Below the pieces are notes generated by a model. That model saw only the letters and a list, made by a program, of their open reading frames with translations. It did not search any database and had not been told where the DNA came from. The position numbers and the translations under genes were made by a program. Shown one piece after another: positions 1 to 9,268 of a stretch of DNA of 64,000 nucleotides. Positions within the stretch are counted from its first letter, which is position 1. Each line of letters starts with the position of its first letter. This DNA comes from Chitinophaga rhizophila (GTDB lineage: Bacteria; Bacteroidota; Bacteroidia; Chitinophagales; Chitinophagaceae), in contig NZ_JAICCF010000004.1 in the NCBI RefSeq assembly GCF_019492185.1, positions 1,116,001-1,180,000 on the forward strand, read 5' to 3'.

Positions 1-3000
1 TCGACCCTGTTAGACGCATTGTGCCTGGCCTTGTATGCCAGAACGCCGCGTTATCAGCAGGCAAAAGAGACCGGTATTGAGGTACAGGATCTCTCGGGCA
101 ATAAGATTAACCAGGGAGATGTGCGTGGCATCCTGCGGGATGGCACAGCCGATGGCTTTGCAGCCGTGTCATTTGCCGGCATTGATGGGAACAACTATAG
201 AGCTACCTGGTCAGTGAAGCGGGCACGCAACAGGGTTGATGGCAACCTGCAATCTGACAATGTGGAGTTGTTTAACCTGACCACCAATACCCCTGTTCCC
301 GGTAAGAAGACGGAGACCCTTAGGGAAATTGAACGGGTGGTGGGGCTTAATTTCGAGCAATTTACCCGGTCGGTACTACTGGCACAGGGCGACTTCACCG
401 CATTTCTGAAAGCAGATAAAGACGCCAAAGCCTCTCTGCTGGAAAAACTGACCGGTACTAATATCTATTCCGCCATATCAGCAGGCATTTTTGAGCACTT
501 TAAACAGGCAGATACTGAGTTAAAAAACCTGCGGCAACAGGTAGCAGGAATTGTTAGTCTCTCTGCCGATGACCACCTGACGCTGACGAACCGGCAGGAG
601 GTCCTGGAAGAAAAGATTGCAGCGCAGCAGACTACCATCGCAGCATTAGAAACAGCTATCAACTGGTACAATACCCTTAGCGTATTGGAACACAGCCGGG
701 AAGACGCCGCCACACATCATGCAGCAGCCATACAGGCGCTGGAAGAGGCAGCGGAACGCATCCGGCACTTTCACCTGGTAGAACGCGTACAGGCAGCCCG
801 CGGACCCGTAGAAGCGCAGAAATCATATGAAGCACAGCTTTCTCTGAAGGCACAGTCCCTGCAGGATATCGAAACCAGGATTGCGCAGACAGCCGAACTT
901 CACCAGCAGGCGACAGCCGCACTGGCCACCGCCAACGCAGCCGTACATCAGGAACAGCAAAACGCTGTGCAGTACCAGCCGGCTATTGACCGGGCCAAAG
1001 CCCTTGATACGCTGATCGGTGAAAGAACAATGCAGGTAAAACAGGCAGCGACAGCCGTTACTGCTGCCCAGAACAGGCAGGATCAGCACATGCAGGCCTA
1101 TGAGCGAAAAGAGCAAGAGATAGAGGCCGTTGTACAGACTATCAGCAAATCAGAGACCTGGCAGCGGGATAACCTGAGCAGAAAGGATATTGCTGAGAAT
1201 ATTACCGAGATCACCCATCACCTGAGTCATGGGGCCAGACTATTACTCCAGCAGCAACAGGAGCAGCAACAACAACAGGAGAATACCGCCTATATCCGCC
1301 AGGTGCAGGAACAGCTGACAGCACTGGAAGAGAAGGCTGCCGCCGGACAAACACAGTGTGCAGCGCTGCAAGCCAGATTACAGGAGCAGCACACTATTAT
1401 GCAGCACATACCGGCAGATACCCTGAAAACCACAGAACAGGACCTGTTGCTCCGCATACGGGAAGCTACGGCCGCCAGCGCACACTGGTCCTTACTGTAT
1501 AACAACCACAAGGAAAAGGAGCACGTTCACGGTAAACTGGCGGGTTGTCAGCAGGAACTGGCAGCTAAAACAACCGCCCTTCGGCAGCAACAGGAAGCGC
1601 TGCTGGCAGCCCAGGCAAAAAAGGAACTGTCAGATAAGCTGCTGCATCAGGCAAGGTTGCAGATAGCGGACAATGTAGCCTCCCTGCGGGAACAACTGGT
1701 AACCGGTGAGCCCTGCCCTGTTTGCGGCAGCAAAACGCATCCTTTCTCAGAAGAGAACCCGGTGGCCCATGCCATCCTGCATACCCTGGAAAATGAATAT
1801 GCAACTGCGCTCAGCGACTATAATACCCTCTTCGGAGAAATAGCCAGTCTGACGCAACTGTGTAAGCGCCTGGAGCAGGACACTGCAGAACTCACCACTA
1901 CTCTGCAGGAAAGAACAGCAGCAACAGACCTGCTGACGGAGAAGTGGACGTCCTTTTCGCTCGCAGCAGCGAGTGAAGCACTATCTGCCGCAGACAAAGC
2001 AGCATGGCTGGAAGAGCAGGTCAGACGTTTGCAGGACAAGCAGCAGCAGGTAACCGCACAGCTACAGACATATGAAGTGGCACGAAGAACAGCCGACACC
2101 TTGCGAGCACAGCTGGATGAAAAGCAGCAAAGCCTGGCAGTCATTGCAGATCAGCAGAAAGATAAACAACGGGAAAAGACCAGTAAAGAGGAAGCCCAGG
2201 CACGCATCACACAACAGCTGGAGCAGATTGCGGAAAGGCTGCGGAGTATGACAGAAGAGCTGGCCCCGCACTTTAACTCACCGGCATGGGCCGACAACTG
2301 GATGGCGAATCCGCAGGACTTTGATCTGAAAATCCGCCGCTTTGCAGAGCAATGGACACAGCACGTCAAAGCCATCAGTGATAATACCCAGCTATTGCGC
2401 GAGCAGCAATCAGCCCTGAACGAGATGAGTAAACAGGGACCGGCTATTGCAGCAGAACTGACCGACAGGATCAATACTCATAAAGATCTGCAGGCAGCAT
2501 TGCAAGCCCTGACTTCAGAACGGCAGACACTCCTCCATGGAGGCTCCGCCGCCGGTTTTGAGCAGCAGCTGAAGCAGGCCATTGAAGCCGCCATTGAACA
2601 GCAACGCACGGCTACAGACACTGTCAATGCCCGCAAAGAAGATCTTCGGGCCTATTATGCCAGCCAGGAACAGACCAATACCGACATTACCCAGCTGAAG
2701 GATAACATTGCCAGACAACAGCTGGCTATCCAGGAATGGATACAGCAATACGCCGACAATTACGGTCAGCATTTGTCTGCCGGGGAACTGGTAACATTGT
2801 TGTCGTACCCTGCTACCTGGATAGATACCGAGCGCAAAGCCATCACAGATATGCAGCATGCGATTGCGACCGCCAAAGCTACCCTGGTGGAGCGGGAAAG
2901 ACAGGTAAGCCAGCATATGCAGCAACGCACCAGCACACATACGCAAGAAGAGGTCACGACCTTGTACAATGAGGCTAAGCAGCTCCGGGATGAGCTGGTG

Positions 3001-3606
3001 AAGGAGAAAAACAACATAGACTTCCAGCTGTTACGGGATGCAGAAAACAAGTCAAGAATAGGCGATCTGCAGAAAGATATTGACGCCAAAAGTACGATAC
3101 ATGAAAACTGGAGTAAGCTGAACGAGCTGATTGGCTCTGCCGACGGTAAAAAGTTCAGGCAGATTGCCCAGGAATATACACTGGACATCCTGCTGGGATA
3201 TGCCAACATGCACCTGGCGATGCTTACCAGCAGGTACAAGCTATTGCGCATACCGGGCAACCTGGGGTTACAGGTATTGGATAAAGATATGGGCGATGAG
3301 TTACGGACAGTGTTCTCACTGTCAGGCGGGGAATCTTTTCTGGTGTCGCTTGCGCTCGCACTGGGACTGGCTTCTTTGTCATCCAGCAAAATGAAAGTGG
3401 AATCGCTCTTCATTGATGAAGGGTTCGGCGCGTTAGATCCTGACACGCTGAATGTGGCAGTAGACGCATTGGAACGGCTTCACAATCAGGGCCGTAAAGT
3501 AGGTGTGATCTCGCATGTGCAGGAGATGACAGAACGTATTCCCACGCAGATTAAGGTTATCAGGATGGCTAATGGCAAAAGCAAAGTGGAGGTAACGGGC
3601 AATTAA
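1..3606 (+). CDS. sbcC: Nuclease subunit SbcC (5' end cut by window)
   Basis: SMC-like ATPase subunit of the SbcCD exonuclease, which with SbcD cuts hairpins and processes blocked DNA ends in the cytoplasm. The frame is open from base 1 and begins with the tail of a Walker A box (S-T-L-L-D-A), so the start and probably sbcD lie upstream. Seen: a long Gln/Ala/Glu-rich coiled coil, a zinc-hook CPVC near 1714-1725 at the apex, a second coiled coil, an ABC signature (LSGGES near 3320) and Walker B/D-loop (FIDEGFGALD near 3410-3440). Over 1,200 codons are present, near the usual length. The stop overlaps the convergent acyltransferase gene by 4 bp. The motif set makes the family call secure. Confidence 0.93.
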   Translation, partial: STLLDALCLALYARTPRYQQAKETGIEVQDLSGNKINQGDVRGILRDGTADGFAAVSFAGIDGNNYRATWSVKRARNRVDGNLQSDNVELFNLTTNTPVPGKKTETLREIERVVGLNFEQFTRSVLLAQGDFTAFLKADKDAKASLLEKLTGTNIYSAISAGIFEHFKQADTELKNLRQQVAGIVSLSADDHLTLTNRQEVLEEKIAAQQTTIAALETAINWYNTLSVLEHSREDAATHHAAAIQALEEAAERIRHFHLVERVQAARGPVEAQKSYEAQLSLKAQSLQDIETRIAQTAELHQQATAALATANAAVHQEQQNAVQYQPAIDRAKALDTLIGERTMQVKQAATAVTAAQNRQDQHMQAYERKEQEIEAVVQTISKSETWQRDNLSRKDIAENITEITHHLSHGARLLLQQQQEQQQQQENTAYIRQVQEQLTALEEKAAAGQTQCAALQARLQEQHTIMQHIPADTLKTTEQDLLLRIREATAASAHWSLLYNNHKEKEHVHGKLAGCQQELAAKTTALRQQQEALLAAQAKKELSDKLLHQARLQIADNVASLREQLVTGEPCPVCGSKTHPFSEENPVAHAILHTLENEYATALSDYNTLFGEIASLTQLCKRLEQDTAELTTTLQERTAATDLLTEKWTSFSLAAASEALSAADKAAWLEEQVRRLQDKQQQVTAQLQTYEVARRTADTLRAQLDEKQQSLAVIADQQKDKQREKTSKEEAQARITQQLEQIAERLRSMTEELAPHFNSPAWADNWMANPQDFDLKIRRFAEQWTQHVKAISDNTQLLREQQSALNEMSKQGPAIAAELTDRINTHKDLQAALQALTSERQTLLHGGSAAGFEQQLKQAIEAAIEQQRTATDTVNARKEDLRAYYASQEQTNTDITQLKDNIARQQLAIQEWIQQYADNYGQHLSAGELVTLLSYPATWIDTERKAITDMQHAIATAKATLVERERQVSQHMQQRTSTHTQEEVTTLYNEAKQLRDELVKEKNNIDFQLLRDAENKSRIGDLQKDIDAKSTIHENWSKLNELIGSADGKKFRQIAQEYTLDILLGYANMHLAMLTSRYKLLRIPGNLGLQVLDKDMGDELRTVFSLSGGESFLVSLALALGLASLSSSKMKVESLFIDEGFGALDPDTLNVAVDALERLHNQGRKVGVISHVQEMTERIPTQIKVIRMANGKSKVEVTGN

Positions 3607-4553
3607 TGCTCTTCCCGCTCCCATTGCCTGTGTGTCCACAGCCAGTATTCCGGTGCATGCATGATATCATGTTCGAGGTACCAGGCAAATGCTTTGGTAA
3701 TTTCATATGATTCCACGTCAGCAGGTTCCTCTGCGATAAGCGAGAAATATACGTTCCAGCCGTTACCGGTGCTGCGCTTCCTGACAGAAGCATACAGTAC
3801 CACTGCATCCAGTGACCGGGCCAGGTGTTCAGCGCCGGTGAACAGGCCTGTAGGCTGATGGAGGAAGTCTGTCTGGTACCTGGGCCTTGCTGCGGGCGAC
3901 TGATCAGCAATGAAGACATACGCATTGGGCTGGTCACGGTTGGATAGCATAAAGCGGGCAGTCTCTCCGGTGGTCAGAAGTCTGATACCAAAACGTGAGC
4001 GGATGCGGTATAACAGTCTGTTCAGGAAGTTACTGGAAGTAGGTTTATACACAGCATACACATCAAACGACAGATACCTGGGCAGTATATTCAGACATTC
4101 CCAGTTACCATAATGGCCCATCAGGATAACTATATTTCTGCCCTGCTGATGGCAATGTTCCAGTACTTCAGGGTTGTGCAGGTGTATGCGTTGGCGATGT
4201 TCCTTTTCCGACATGGATAGCAGCTGTAAGGTTTCCACCAGTAGTTCGCTGAAATGCAGGTAGAATGAGCGTGCAATGGCCTGTATCTGCCGGTAGTCTT
4301 TTTCAGGGAAAGAGCGGGACAGATTCTGTATCACCACATCATAGCGGTAGGTAGCCAGTTTATACACTGACCAGTAAACGATTTTCCTTATACCATGGAG
4401 GAGCCAGGATGGCAATAAACTTATCAGGTACAGGATAACAAACAGCGGTTCATATACCAGGGAGCGATGTTTAAGCATTCCGTAAACTTTCATCTCCTGG
4501 CTGGCATACGCCGATGGTCTTCGGATAGAATCAGCAGCGTTGTACATAGGCAT
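3603..4553 (-). CDS. Lysophospholipid/lipid A acyltransferase, LpxL (HtrB) type
   Basis: Membrane-associated acyltransferase expected to add a secondary acyl chain to lipid A or a related lipid at the inner membrane. At 316 aa it has the normal length. Seen: a hydrophobic N-terminal anchor (about residues 33-60), the HX4E-type catalytic motif in GHYGNWE near residue 145, and a downstream DQSP motif typical of LpxL-like enzymes. The start at 4553 is an ATG; ATGs at 4547 and 4493 are alternatives, the last beginning closer to the hydrophobic anchor. A strong promoter candidate lies 50 bp upstream. It converges on sbcC with a 4-bp overlap. The exact acceptor and acyl chain cannot be read from sequence. 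Confidence 0.85.
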   Translation of the reverse strand: MPMYNAADSIRRPSAYASQEMKVYGMLKHRSLVYEPLFVILYLISLLPSWLLHGIRKIVYWSVYKLATYRYDVVIQNLSRSFPEKDYRQIQAIARSFYLHFSELLVETLQLLSMSEKEHRQRIHLHNPEVLEHCHQQGRNIVILMGHYGNWECLNILPRYLSFDVYAVYKPTSSNFLNRLLYRIRSRFGIRLLTTGETARFMLSNRDQPNAYVFIADQSPAARPRYQTDFLHQPTGLFTGAEHLARSLDAVVLYASVRKRSTGNGWNVYFSLIAEEPADVESYEITKAFAWYLEHDIMHAPEYWLWTHRQWEREEH

Positions 4554-4602
4554 CTTCTTTGGCCTTGAGGGTTTATTATTCAGACGTGTTCGTGAATTAA
4601 CG

Positions 4603-4635
4603 CAAATTTAGCACCGAATAATATGGGTTTGCAAA
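4603..4635 (-). promoter_or_regulatory. Bacteroidota-type sigma promoter for the acyltransferase
   Basis: On the minus strand TTTG (4635-4632) is followed after exactly 21 bp by TAAATTTG (4610-4603). This matches the Bacteroidota -33 TTTG / -7 TAnnTTTG pattern. The inferred transcription start lies about 43 bp before the ATG at 4553. Confidence 0.6.
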
Positions 4636-4800
4636 TCTTAACTTTTCTTTGCGGCACATGACAATTTACTGTTTTGCTATACTATTGAACCACAGGCATC
4701 CATAATAAAACGCACGTATATACTATCCGGAAGACCATTTCCTGCTGATGTGGAAGGATTGCGCAGCCTGTGGAATCTTACCAGTCGCTCATATGTACAA

Positions 4801-5220
4801 TTATTCATTCGGATGCCTGGCAATTACCCAGTATTCCAGTATCACGCGGATCTGTTTCTCTATATCACTGTAGAATGATTTCTTGACGAAGTAACCTTGT
4901 ACAGTAAGTGCGTACACTTCATCGACAATCTCTTTTGACTCTATAGTGGTCAGGAATACGAAGGGTATACTTTTCTGACGTAGTTCAGGATCTGCATTTA
5001 TCTGGCGGCGCAGTTCCAGTCCGTTCATCCGCGGCACGTTAATATCCGCCACAATAATCAGTGGTTTTTCCGTCGTGTTTTTAATATATGTGAGCAACTC
5101 ATCACCTGAATCAAAAAAGCAGACTTCATTTTTCATACCCAGGGTGTCCATAACATTCTGAAATATTTCCCTGTCATCTTCGTCGTCTTCCAATACCAGC
5201 AGCGGACCATTCTTTGCCAT
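4801..5220 (-). CDS. Single-domain response regulator
   Basis: Receiver-only (CheY-like) protein of 139 aa with no output domain. Seen: acidic cluster EDDEDD at residues 11-16, the presumed phospho-acceptor Asp59 in ADINVPRMNG, the switch Thr/Ser region in FLTT, and the conserved Lys in FVKK near residue 114. Such proteins in Bacteroidota are usually phosphorylated by hybrid or PAS kinases such as the two in this window, but no kinase is adjacent, so the partner is unknown. The gene stands alone, flanked by a 247-bp gene-free AT-rich stretch (4554-4800, holding only the acyltransferase promoter) and a terminator for the next gene. Confidence 0.9.
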   Translation of the reverse strand: MAKNGPLLVLEDDEDDREIFQNVMDTLGMKNEVCFFDSGDELLTYIKNTTEKPLIIVADINVPRMNGLELRRQINADPELRQKSIPFVFLTTIESKEIVDEVYALTVQGYFVKKSFYSDIEKQIRVILEYWVIARHPNE

Positions 5221-5290
5221 ATCTATATTTTTTTCGGAGTTAAATCTGTTAGTGACAATAAAGGCACATTAGTCATGCCAAAAATAAGAA

Positions 5291-5315
5291 AAAGGCTTTC
5301 CGCCGGAAAGCCTTT
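5291..5315. terminator. Intrinsic terminator, symmetrical
   Basis: Perfect 11-bp stem (AAAGGCTTTCC / GGAAAGCCTTT) with a 3-nt loop. It is flanked by A and T runs, so it works on either strand. It sits 30 bp after the stop of the minus-strand gene ending at 5346 and probably ends that transcript. Confidence 0.8.
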
Positions 5316-5345
5316 TTAAAAAGATGGCATTGTGATAACCTGTTA

Positions 5346-7115
5346 TTATTGAACGCCGTTACCCTTATTACCGAGACTCATGGTAGGTATTGGCAATCTG
5401 AATCCGACGAAGATGTAGTTAGCGCCGTAAAAGAGGTTATAGGCCCATCCTACCTGCAGGTAATCGTGCAGTGTGGAAGCTACAATACCCAATCCTAATT
5501 CGGGCACATCGTCTTTATCAAAATCCGGCGACGATACATGAAGGCCGAAGTTCAGATCCAGGAGGTTATTGGGCAGGGAAGATGTACGTTTCCATTGTTG
5601 GCTCATCCCCAGTATTCCTTTAAACAGCACATTATAATAGGGTGCCATCTGCACATCTTTCTGGATGCTGGTAGTGGTAAGCGGGTGTGCAAAAATCACC
5701 CCTACCGTTGCTTCTACATGTGCCAGGATACGATATAGTGTTAATCGATGGGTTTCTTCCCAGAGCGTTCTCTTAGAACCGGTATTAGTGACCTCCATTT
5801 TGATAACTACACGATCTCCTGAGGTGCGGTAGCCGGAATACAGAAGGTCTGTGGTTGCTTCAGCCGGTATATTACCTAAAGCCAATGAAAATACTTTATC
5901 TGAGAAGCGGAGGGCTAGTTCTGCCAGTCTCCTTTCTTCAGCGCCGAACTGCAACACATCATTGGGGATAACGGTAGTGGCCAGCGCTGAAATTTTGCCG
6001 GAAGCAAGCGCCAGGAGGTCAGCACACTGCTGCTGTACGGCCGGTGATGCAGCCGGAATATCTGTACGTAGGGTAGTGAGCAGCCCGTTCAGCTTACTAA
6101 ATTCACTGTTTAACCCTGTTACGTCTGACTGTAGGCGGGTAAGGAATAATGATAGCGAAAAGTCAGTATTGTCATCCAGTGTCTGATAATATTTTATTTT
6201 TTCATTGAGCAGATTCCTGATGACTTCACCCTGTACCAGTACCTGCCTGATATCAGCCACAATCTGCTGATGTTGCAGGGAAGCGGCTACCTTTTCAGCT
6301 TCTTTTCTGAAGTCTTCATAGTCAGCCTTCAGCCGTTGCTGAAGAATGTCAGTAAACTGGCGGACGTATTCGCCTTTCAGGATTTCATTGACGTTCATCT
6401 CCCGTTGCCTGCTGTCGCGTACCCAACGCTGGATCTGTTCCAACTGGGCTACCTGGTCATCGGTGAGGGTAAACTTCCAGCGTTCTACCTCATAATATTC
6501 ACCCTGGGGATTATTATCCAATCCGTTAAAATGCAAGGGAGAAGACTGGTTGTTGTGCATCAGCCATCCCCCGATCTGCACGCGAATGTCACTATAAGCC
6601 CCGTCATCTGTAAGTTGTTGTTCCAGGTCGCTGATACGTTTGTTCAGTGCATAGGTAATACCGCCCCATATATCTTTAAGATCCTTATAAGACTCAAAGT
6701 AATCGCGGGTAGCGGGATCGCGGTCAAAGATAGCCGTGATTTCGCGTGCAACAGCCGAAGTGCGTTGCAGGAAAGCGGGCACACTGTTTTTATCACCGCG
6801 CGTGTGCAGGCGTACAGCGTCTTCCATTGCTTTTGACCAGGTGTCTACCTTACCTGTTGCCTCATAGAGTGTGTTCAGGAGGTTGACAGCATCGGGCGGC
6901 AGTGGTTTGCCGATACCAGTAGCATTGACCTTGCGGATAAATGCAGCGCGGTCGAAGCGGATAACCAGCTGACTGTTGATGTCAGCATTGTTTTTATTGT
7001 CGTATTTATTATTGTTCTGATCAATTTCCCGGATAGTGATGACAGACTGCGCGTAGGCGTTGCAACAGCATATTACAGAAAATAGTACAGCGCATGGCAA
7101 TGTAAGTAGTCGCAT
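5346..7115 (-). CDS. Exported protein of unknown function, 589 aa
   Basis: I do not recognise this family. Seen: a clear signal peptide (hydrophobic LLTLPCAVLFSVICC, cleavage after AYAQ), a Gln/Asp/Leu-rich mostly helical middle with heptad-like stretches (about residues 160-400), and a C-terminal third with alternating polar and aromatic residues (LNFGLHVSS, VGWAYNLFYGANYIFVGF) that looks like outer-membrane beta strands. Inference: a periplasmic helical domain followed by an outer-membrane or membrane-bound beta region. The next gene on the same strand (7145-7552) ends 29 bp upstream, so the two may be co-transcribed. An intrinsic terminator follows. Confidence 0.7.
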   Translation of the reverse strand: MRLLTLPCAVLFSVICCCNAYAQSVITIREIDQNNNKYDNKNNADINSQLVIRFDRAAFIRKVNATGIGKPLPPDAVNLLNTLYEATGKVDTWSKAMEDAVRLHTRGDKNSVPAFLQRTSAVAREITAIFDRDPATRDYFESYKDLKDIWGGITYALNKRISDLEQQLTDDGAYSDIRVQIGGWLMHNNQSSPLHFNGLDNNPQGEYYEVERWKFTLTDDQVAQLEQIQRWVRDSRQREMNVNEILKGEYVRQFTDILQQRLKADYEDFRKEAEKVAASLQHQQIVADIRQVLVQGEVIRNLLNEKIKYYQTLDDNTDFSLSLFLTRLQSDVTGLNSEFSKLNGLLTTLRTDIPAASPAVQQQCADLLALASGKISALATTVIPNDVLQFGAEERRLAELALRFSDKVFSLALGNIPAEATTDLLYSGYRTSGDRVVIKMEVTNTGSKRTLWEETHRLTLYRILAHVEATVGVIFAHPLTTTSIQKDVQMAPYYNVLFKGILGMSQQWKRTSSLPNNLLDLNFGLHVSSPDFDKDDVPELGLGIVASTLHDYLQVGWAYNLFYGANYIFVGFRLPIPTMSLGNKGNGVQ

Positions 7116-7144
7116 ATTAGCATTTCATTAAGGTAAACAGGAAC

Positions 7145-7552
7145 TTAGCCGTTGGCATAAGCCGTCATAACAGCGGTGTGCATGCTGCCACGGCCTTTCA
7201 TAAAACGGGCACGGGTTACACCTTCTGAGATAATGTTTCTGAATGGGGAGACAGAAAGCAGTACAAAGTTGTGATAGTCGGACGGCTTTACACGGGGGTG
7301 CCATTCCATTTTCCGGAGAACAGGCAGCAGGAGTTGCGGTTGGGTAACACGTACGAACATGACCATGTCATACATTCCCATACCGTTACTCCCGATTCCT
7401 GATCTGATAAAGTTAGCGGTATCATTGGCTTCAGCAGCCACTTCGTCGTCTCCCAGAATAAGTAGTAGCAGCAGATCAGGTTGATCCAGCAGGTCCTGAA
7501 AGACTTTTTGTGCCTCGGCTTCCTCCGCAGGAAGCACTACATAGTTTTGCAT
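7145..7552 (-). CDS. Small cytoplasmic protein of unknown function
   Basis: 135 aa from the ATG at 7552 (an upstream TTG at 7558 is less likely). No signal peptide or membrane segment. The acidic Glu/Asp/Leu-rich N-terminal half is followed by a basic segment near residue 100. Unrecognised; it lies 29 bp upstream of the exported protein gene and may share its transcript. No motif allows a functional guess. Confidence 0.6.
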   Translation of the reverse strand: MQNYVVLPAEEAEAQKVFQDLLDQPDLLLLLILGDDEVAAEANDTANFIRSGIGSNGMGMYDMVMFVRVTQPQLLLPVLRKMEWHPRVKPSDYHNFVLLSVSPFRNIISEGVTRARFMKGRGSMHTAVMTAYANG

Positions 7553-7719
7553 TTGCAATCAGTTGAGTGTGCAGTTGGGGAAAAAGTATGAAAATATAGA
7601 ATAAAACGAGAAATTTAAGCATTGCCAGAAGAAAGTGATAAAACTTGCCGGCGGCAATACCCTTTCAGTAAATTTCCCTACATTTAAGTTATTAACCCTG
7701 CATATACGCCATAACGGGT

Positions 7720-8193
7720 ATGTTTAACGCTCAAATCCGTAACAATTCCATGATGACAACTGACGAAGTAATCCAGGCTTTAAATTCCTTCGTGCCTGAA
7801 GAGCGCTCTGCTGATGACAACATCTCTTATTTCCACGAACTAATGGAAGCGCTGAAACACGATGCCGACAGAGAAAGAGCAATAGAACCTATTTTCCGGC
7901 TGATTGAAAGGCACCCTCACATTGATTATGGTTCTCCGGGGCCATTAGCGCATACGCTGGAATCGTTCCATGAACTGTATCATGAACACCTTTTTGCATC
8001 GCTGGACCGGCTTCCTACACCATTGACAGTATGGATGCTCAACCGGTTGACCAACGCCGATCAGAACTACCTGGAACACAAGATGCTGATAGAAAAAATG
8101 CATGCGCTGCTGCAACATCCCCGGCTAGACGACCTGACGCGGGGAGCAGTAGAAGACTTTGTAGACTTTCAGGATCATCCCGGCGAAGAGTAG
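7720..8193 (+). CDS. Helical protein of unknown function, 157 aa
   Basis: A soluble, mostly alpha-helical acidic protein with no signal peptide, rich in His/Glu/Leu. ATGs at 7720, 7750 and 7753 are possible; the last two (MMTTDEV) begin at the first predicted helix and fit better. The layout of short helices with a conserved-looking YGSPGPLAHTLE turn recalls small HEAT-like or immunity-type proteins, but this is only an impression and no toxin gene is adjacent. It converges on the 8203-8691 gene with a 9-bp gap. Confidence 0.6.
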   Translation: MFNAQIRNNSMMTTDEVIQALNSFVPEERSADDNISYFHELMEALKHDADRERAIEPIFRLIERHPHIDYGSPGPLAHTLESFHELYHEHLFASLDRLPTPLTVWMLNRLTNADQNYLEHKMLIEKMHALLQHPRLDDLTRGAVEDFVDFQDHPGEE

Positions 8194-8202
8194 CCCTCCG
8201 GA

Positions 8203-8691
8203 TCAGGCCCGGTTGGCCTGAATGCCAAGTTGCCGGAGCTGATGGATCAGCGTATCCGGAAAGGAAGCATTACGGGCAATACGGTACTCATAATACCTGC
8301 TGTGTGTCTCTATCAGCAGGAAAGTACTTTTACGTCCATACCCTGCCCTTCTGATAGTTACTTCCTTTATTTGATCCAGCGGAATGACAGTGGTTGTAGC
8401 AGACAGTCTGGTAAGCGGCTTCCTGATGATCAGCCGGTCGGTATAAAGGTGAAAGGTATGCGGCGTGAAGAGTATCCAGACGGCAACAGCCAGGAAGAAA
8501 ACAGCCAGGGTAAGCTGACCACCCCAGGATCCGGACGACATATGAAAGAAGCAGAAGAGGGCAGCTATGATTGATAGTGCGGCGAAGGATATACCAATTA
8601 GTATATCTCCAAAATAGACGTCTGTCTCAAGTAAAGGGGTAGACGATCGGTTAGCTGCAATTGCAGACTCGTGGGTTGCAGGTTCGGGCAT
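8203..8691 (-). CDS. Two-helix membrane protein with a PH-like cytoplasmic tail
   Basis: 162 aa from the ATG at 8691. Two adjacent transmembrane helices (about residues 30-52 and 58-76) are followed by a beta-rich tail: FHLYTDRLIIRKPL, TTVIPLDQIKEVTIRR, TFLLIETHSRYYEYRI. That strand order is typical of bacterial PH-like (bPH) membrane proteins. Function unknown; such proteins are thought to act as membrane adaptors. It is preceded by an exact TAAATTTG box about 20 bp upstream and just downstream of a terminator, so it is probably a single-gene unit. Confidence 0.6.
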   Translation of the reverse strand: MPEPATHESAIAANRSSTPLLETDVYFGDILIGISFAALSIIAALFCFFHMSSGSWGGQLTLAVFFLAVAVWILFTPHTFHLYTDRLIIRKPLTRLSATTTVIPLDQIKEVTIRRAGYGRKSTFLLIETHSRYYEYRIARNASFPDTLIHQLRQLGIQANRA

Positions 8692-8709
8692 CGGCAAATA
8701 AGGTTATTT

Positions 8710-8717
8710 CAAATTTA
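8710..8717 (-). promoter_or_regulatory. Candidate -7 box for the PH-like gene
   Basis: TAAATTTG on the minus strand (TAnnTTTG consensus), with the expected start about 12 nt before the ATG at 8691. No convincing TTTG lies at -33; the upstream sequence there is the T-run of the terminator. Confidence 0.4.
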
Positions 8718-8723
8718 ACGAAA

Positions 8724-8759
8724 AAAAAGGCCATTCCCTATAGGCGGAACGGCCTTTTT
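8724..8759 (-). terminator. Intrinsic terminator without an obvious gene
   Basis: 14-bp stem with one A-C mismatch (8724-8737 with 8746-8759) and an 8-nt loop, followed on the minus strand by eight T residues. It would end a minus-strand transcript coming from 8760 upward, where no confident gene is visible. Confidence 0.65.
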
Positions 8760-9268
8760 CTTTGGACAGAAGCGTCCTCTTCTTTGCAGGGTGTGATACG
8801 GGATGTGGGGATGATGCAGAGGGCTGAAGAAAGGGTCAGCCAGCGGGCAAAGATGAGGCTAATTGGCGAAGCAGTAAGTCGCTCCATACAATACATGCCT
8901 ACTGTGAAAGAAGTACGATGCAGCATATCTTCTTTACCGGCTTCATTGTAGTAAAAAGACTTTCCGGAAATTATCTATACACGAAACAGGTCCGTTGATA
9001 GCGGTGATTCAATTGCTGTACGTCTTAAATTATATTTACCGATTTTAATGGGAAATAAAAAGTCTTTTATTTACAGTTTGATTTTTATTTCCGGTTCAGG
9101 CTTATTAACTTAGTTTACACTTATCACAGAAATCATACCTGCTAAAGAGTCGAGAATATTTCCCTGAATAATCACCAAGTCCATGAAAAACAGAATGCGC
9201 TAACTCCACTTTATTTCTTGTAATCATACATTTTGTAACCTTTATTATTCACCCAAAAATCACCCCTT
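8760..9268. other. Gene-poor stretch, possible short minus-strand transcript
   Basis: No gene here can be called with confidence. The part 8760-8950 has coding-like base composition and holds a 62-codon minus-strand reading frame (8738-8926) whose stop lies inside the terminator hairpin. That frame is Cys- and Arg-rich, matches no family I know, and could equally be untranslated RNA. 8961-8970 is a 10-bp palindrome (TTTCCGGAAA). From about 8975 to 9268 the sequence is AT-rich and must contain the promoter for the tail-collar genes. TACATTTTG near 9228 is close to, but not exactly, the -7 consensus. Confidence 0.4.

Noticed and set aside
2766-3446. 226-codon antisense frame inside sbcC
   Set aside because: It lies opposite the conserved ABC signature and Walker B region of SbcC and has a Ser-rich composition typical of an antisense shadow.
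8760-9268. tmRNA or RNase P RNA in the gene-poor gap
   Set aside because: I looked for the conserved ends and core motifs of these RNAs on both strands and did not find them.
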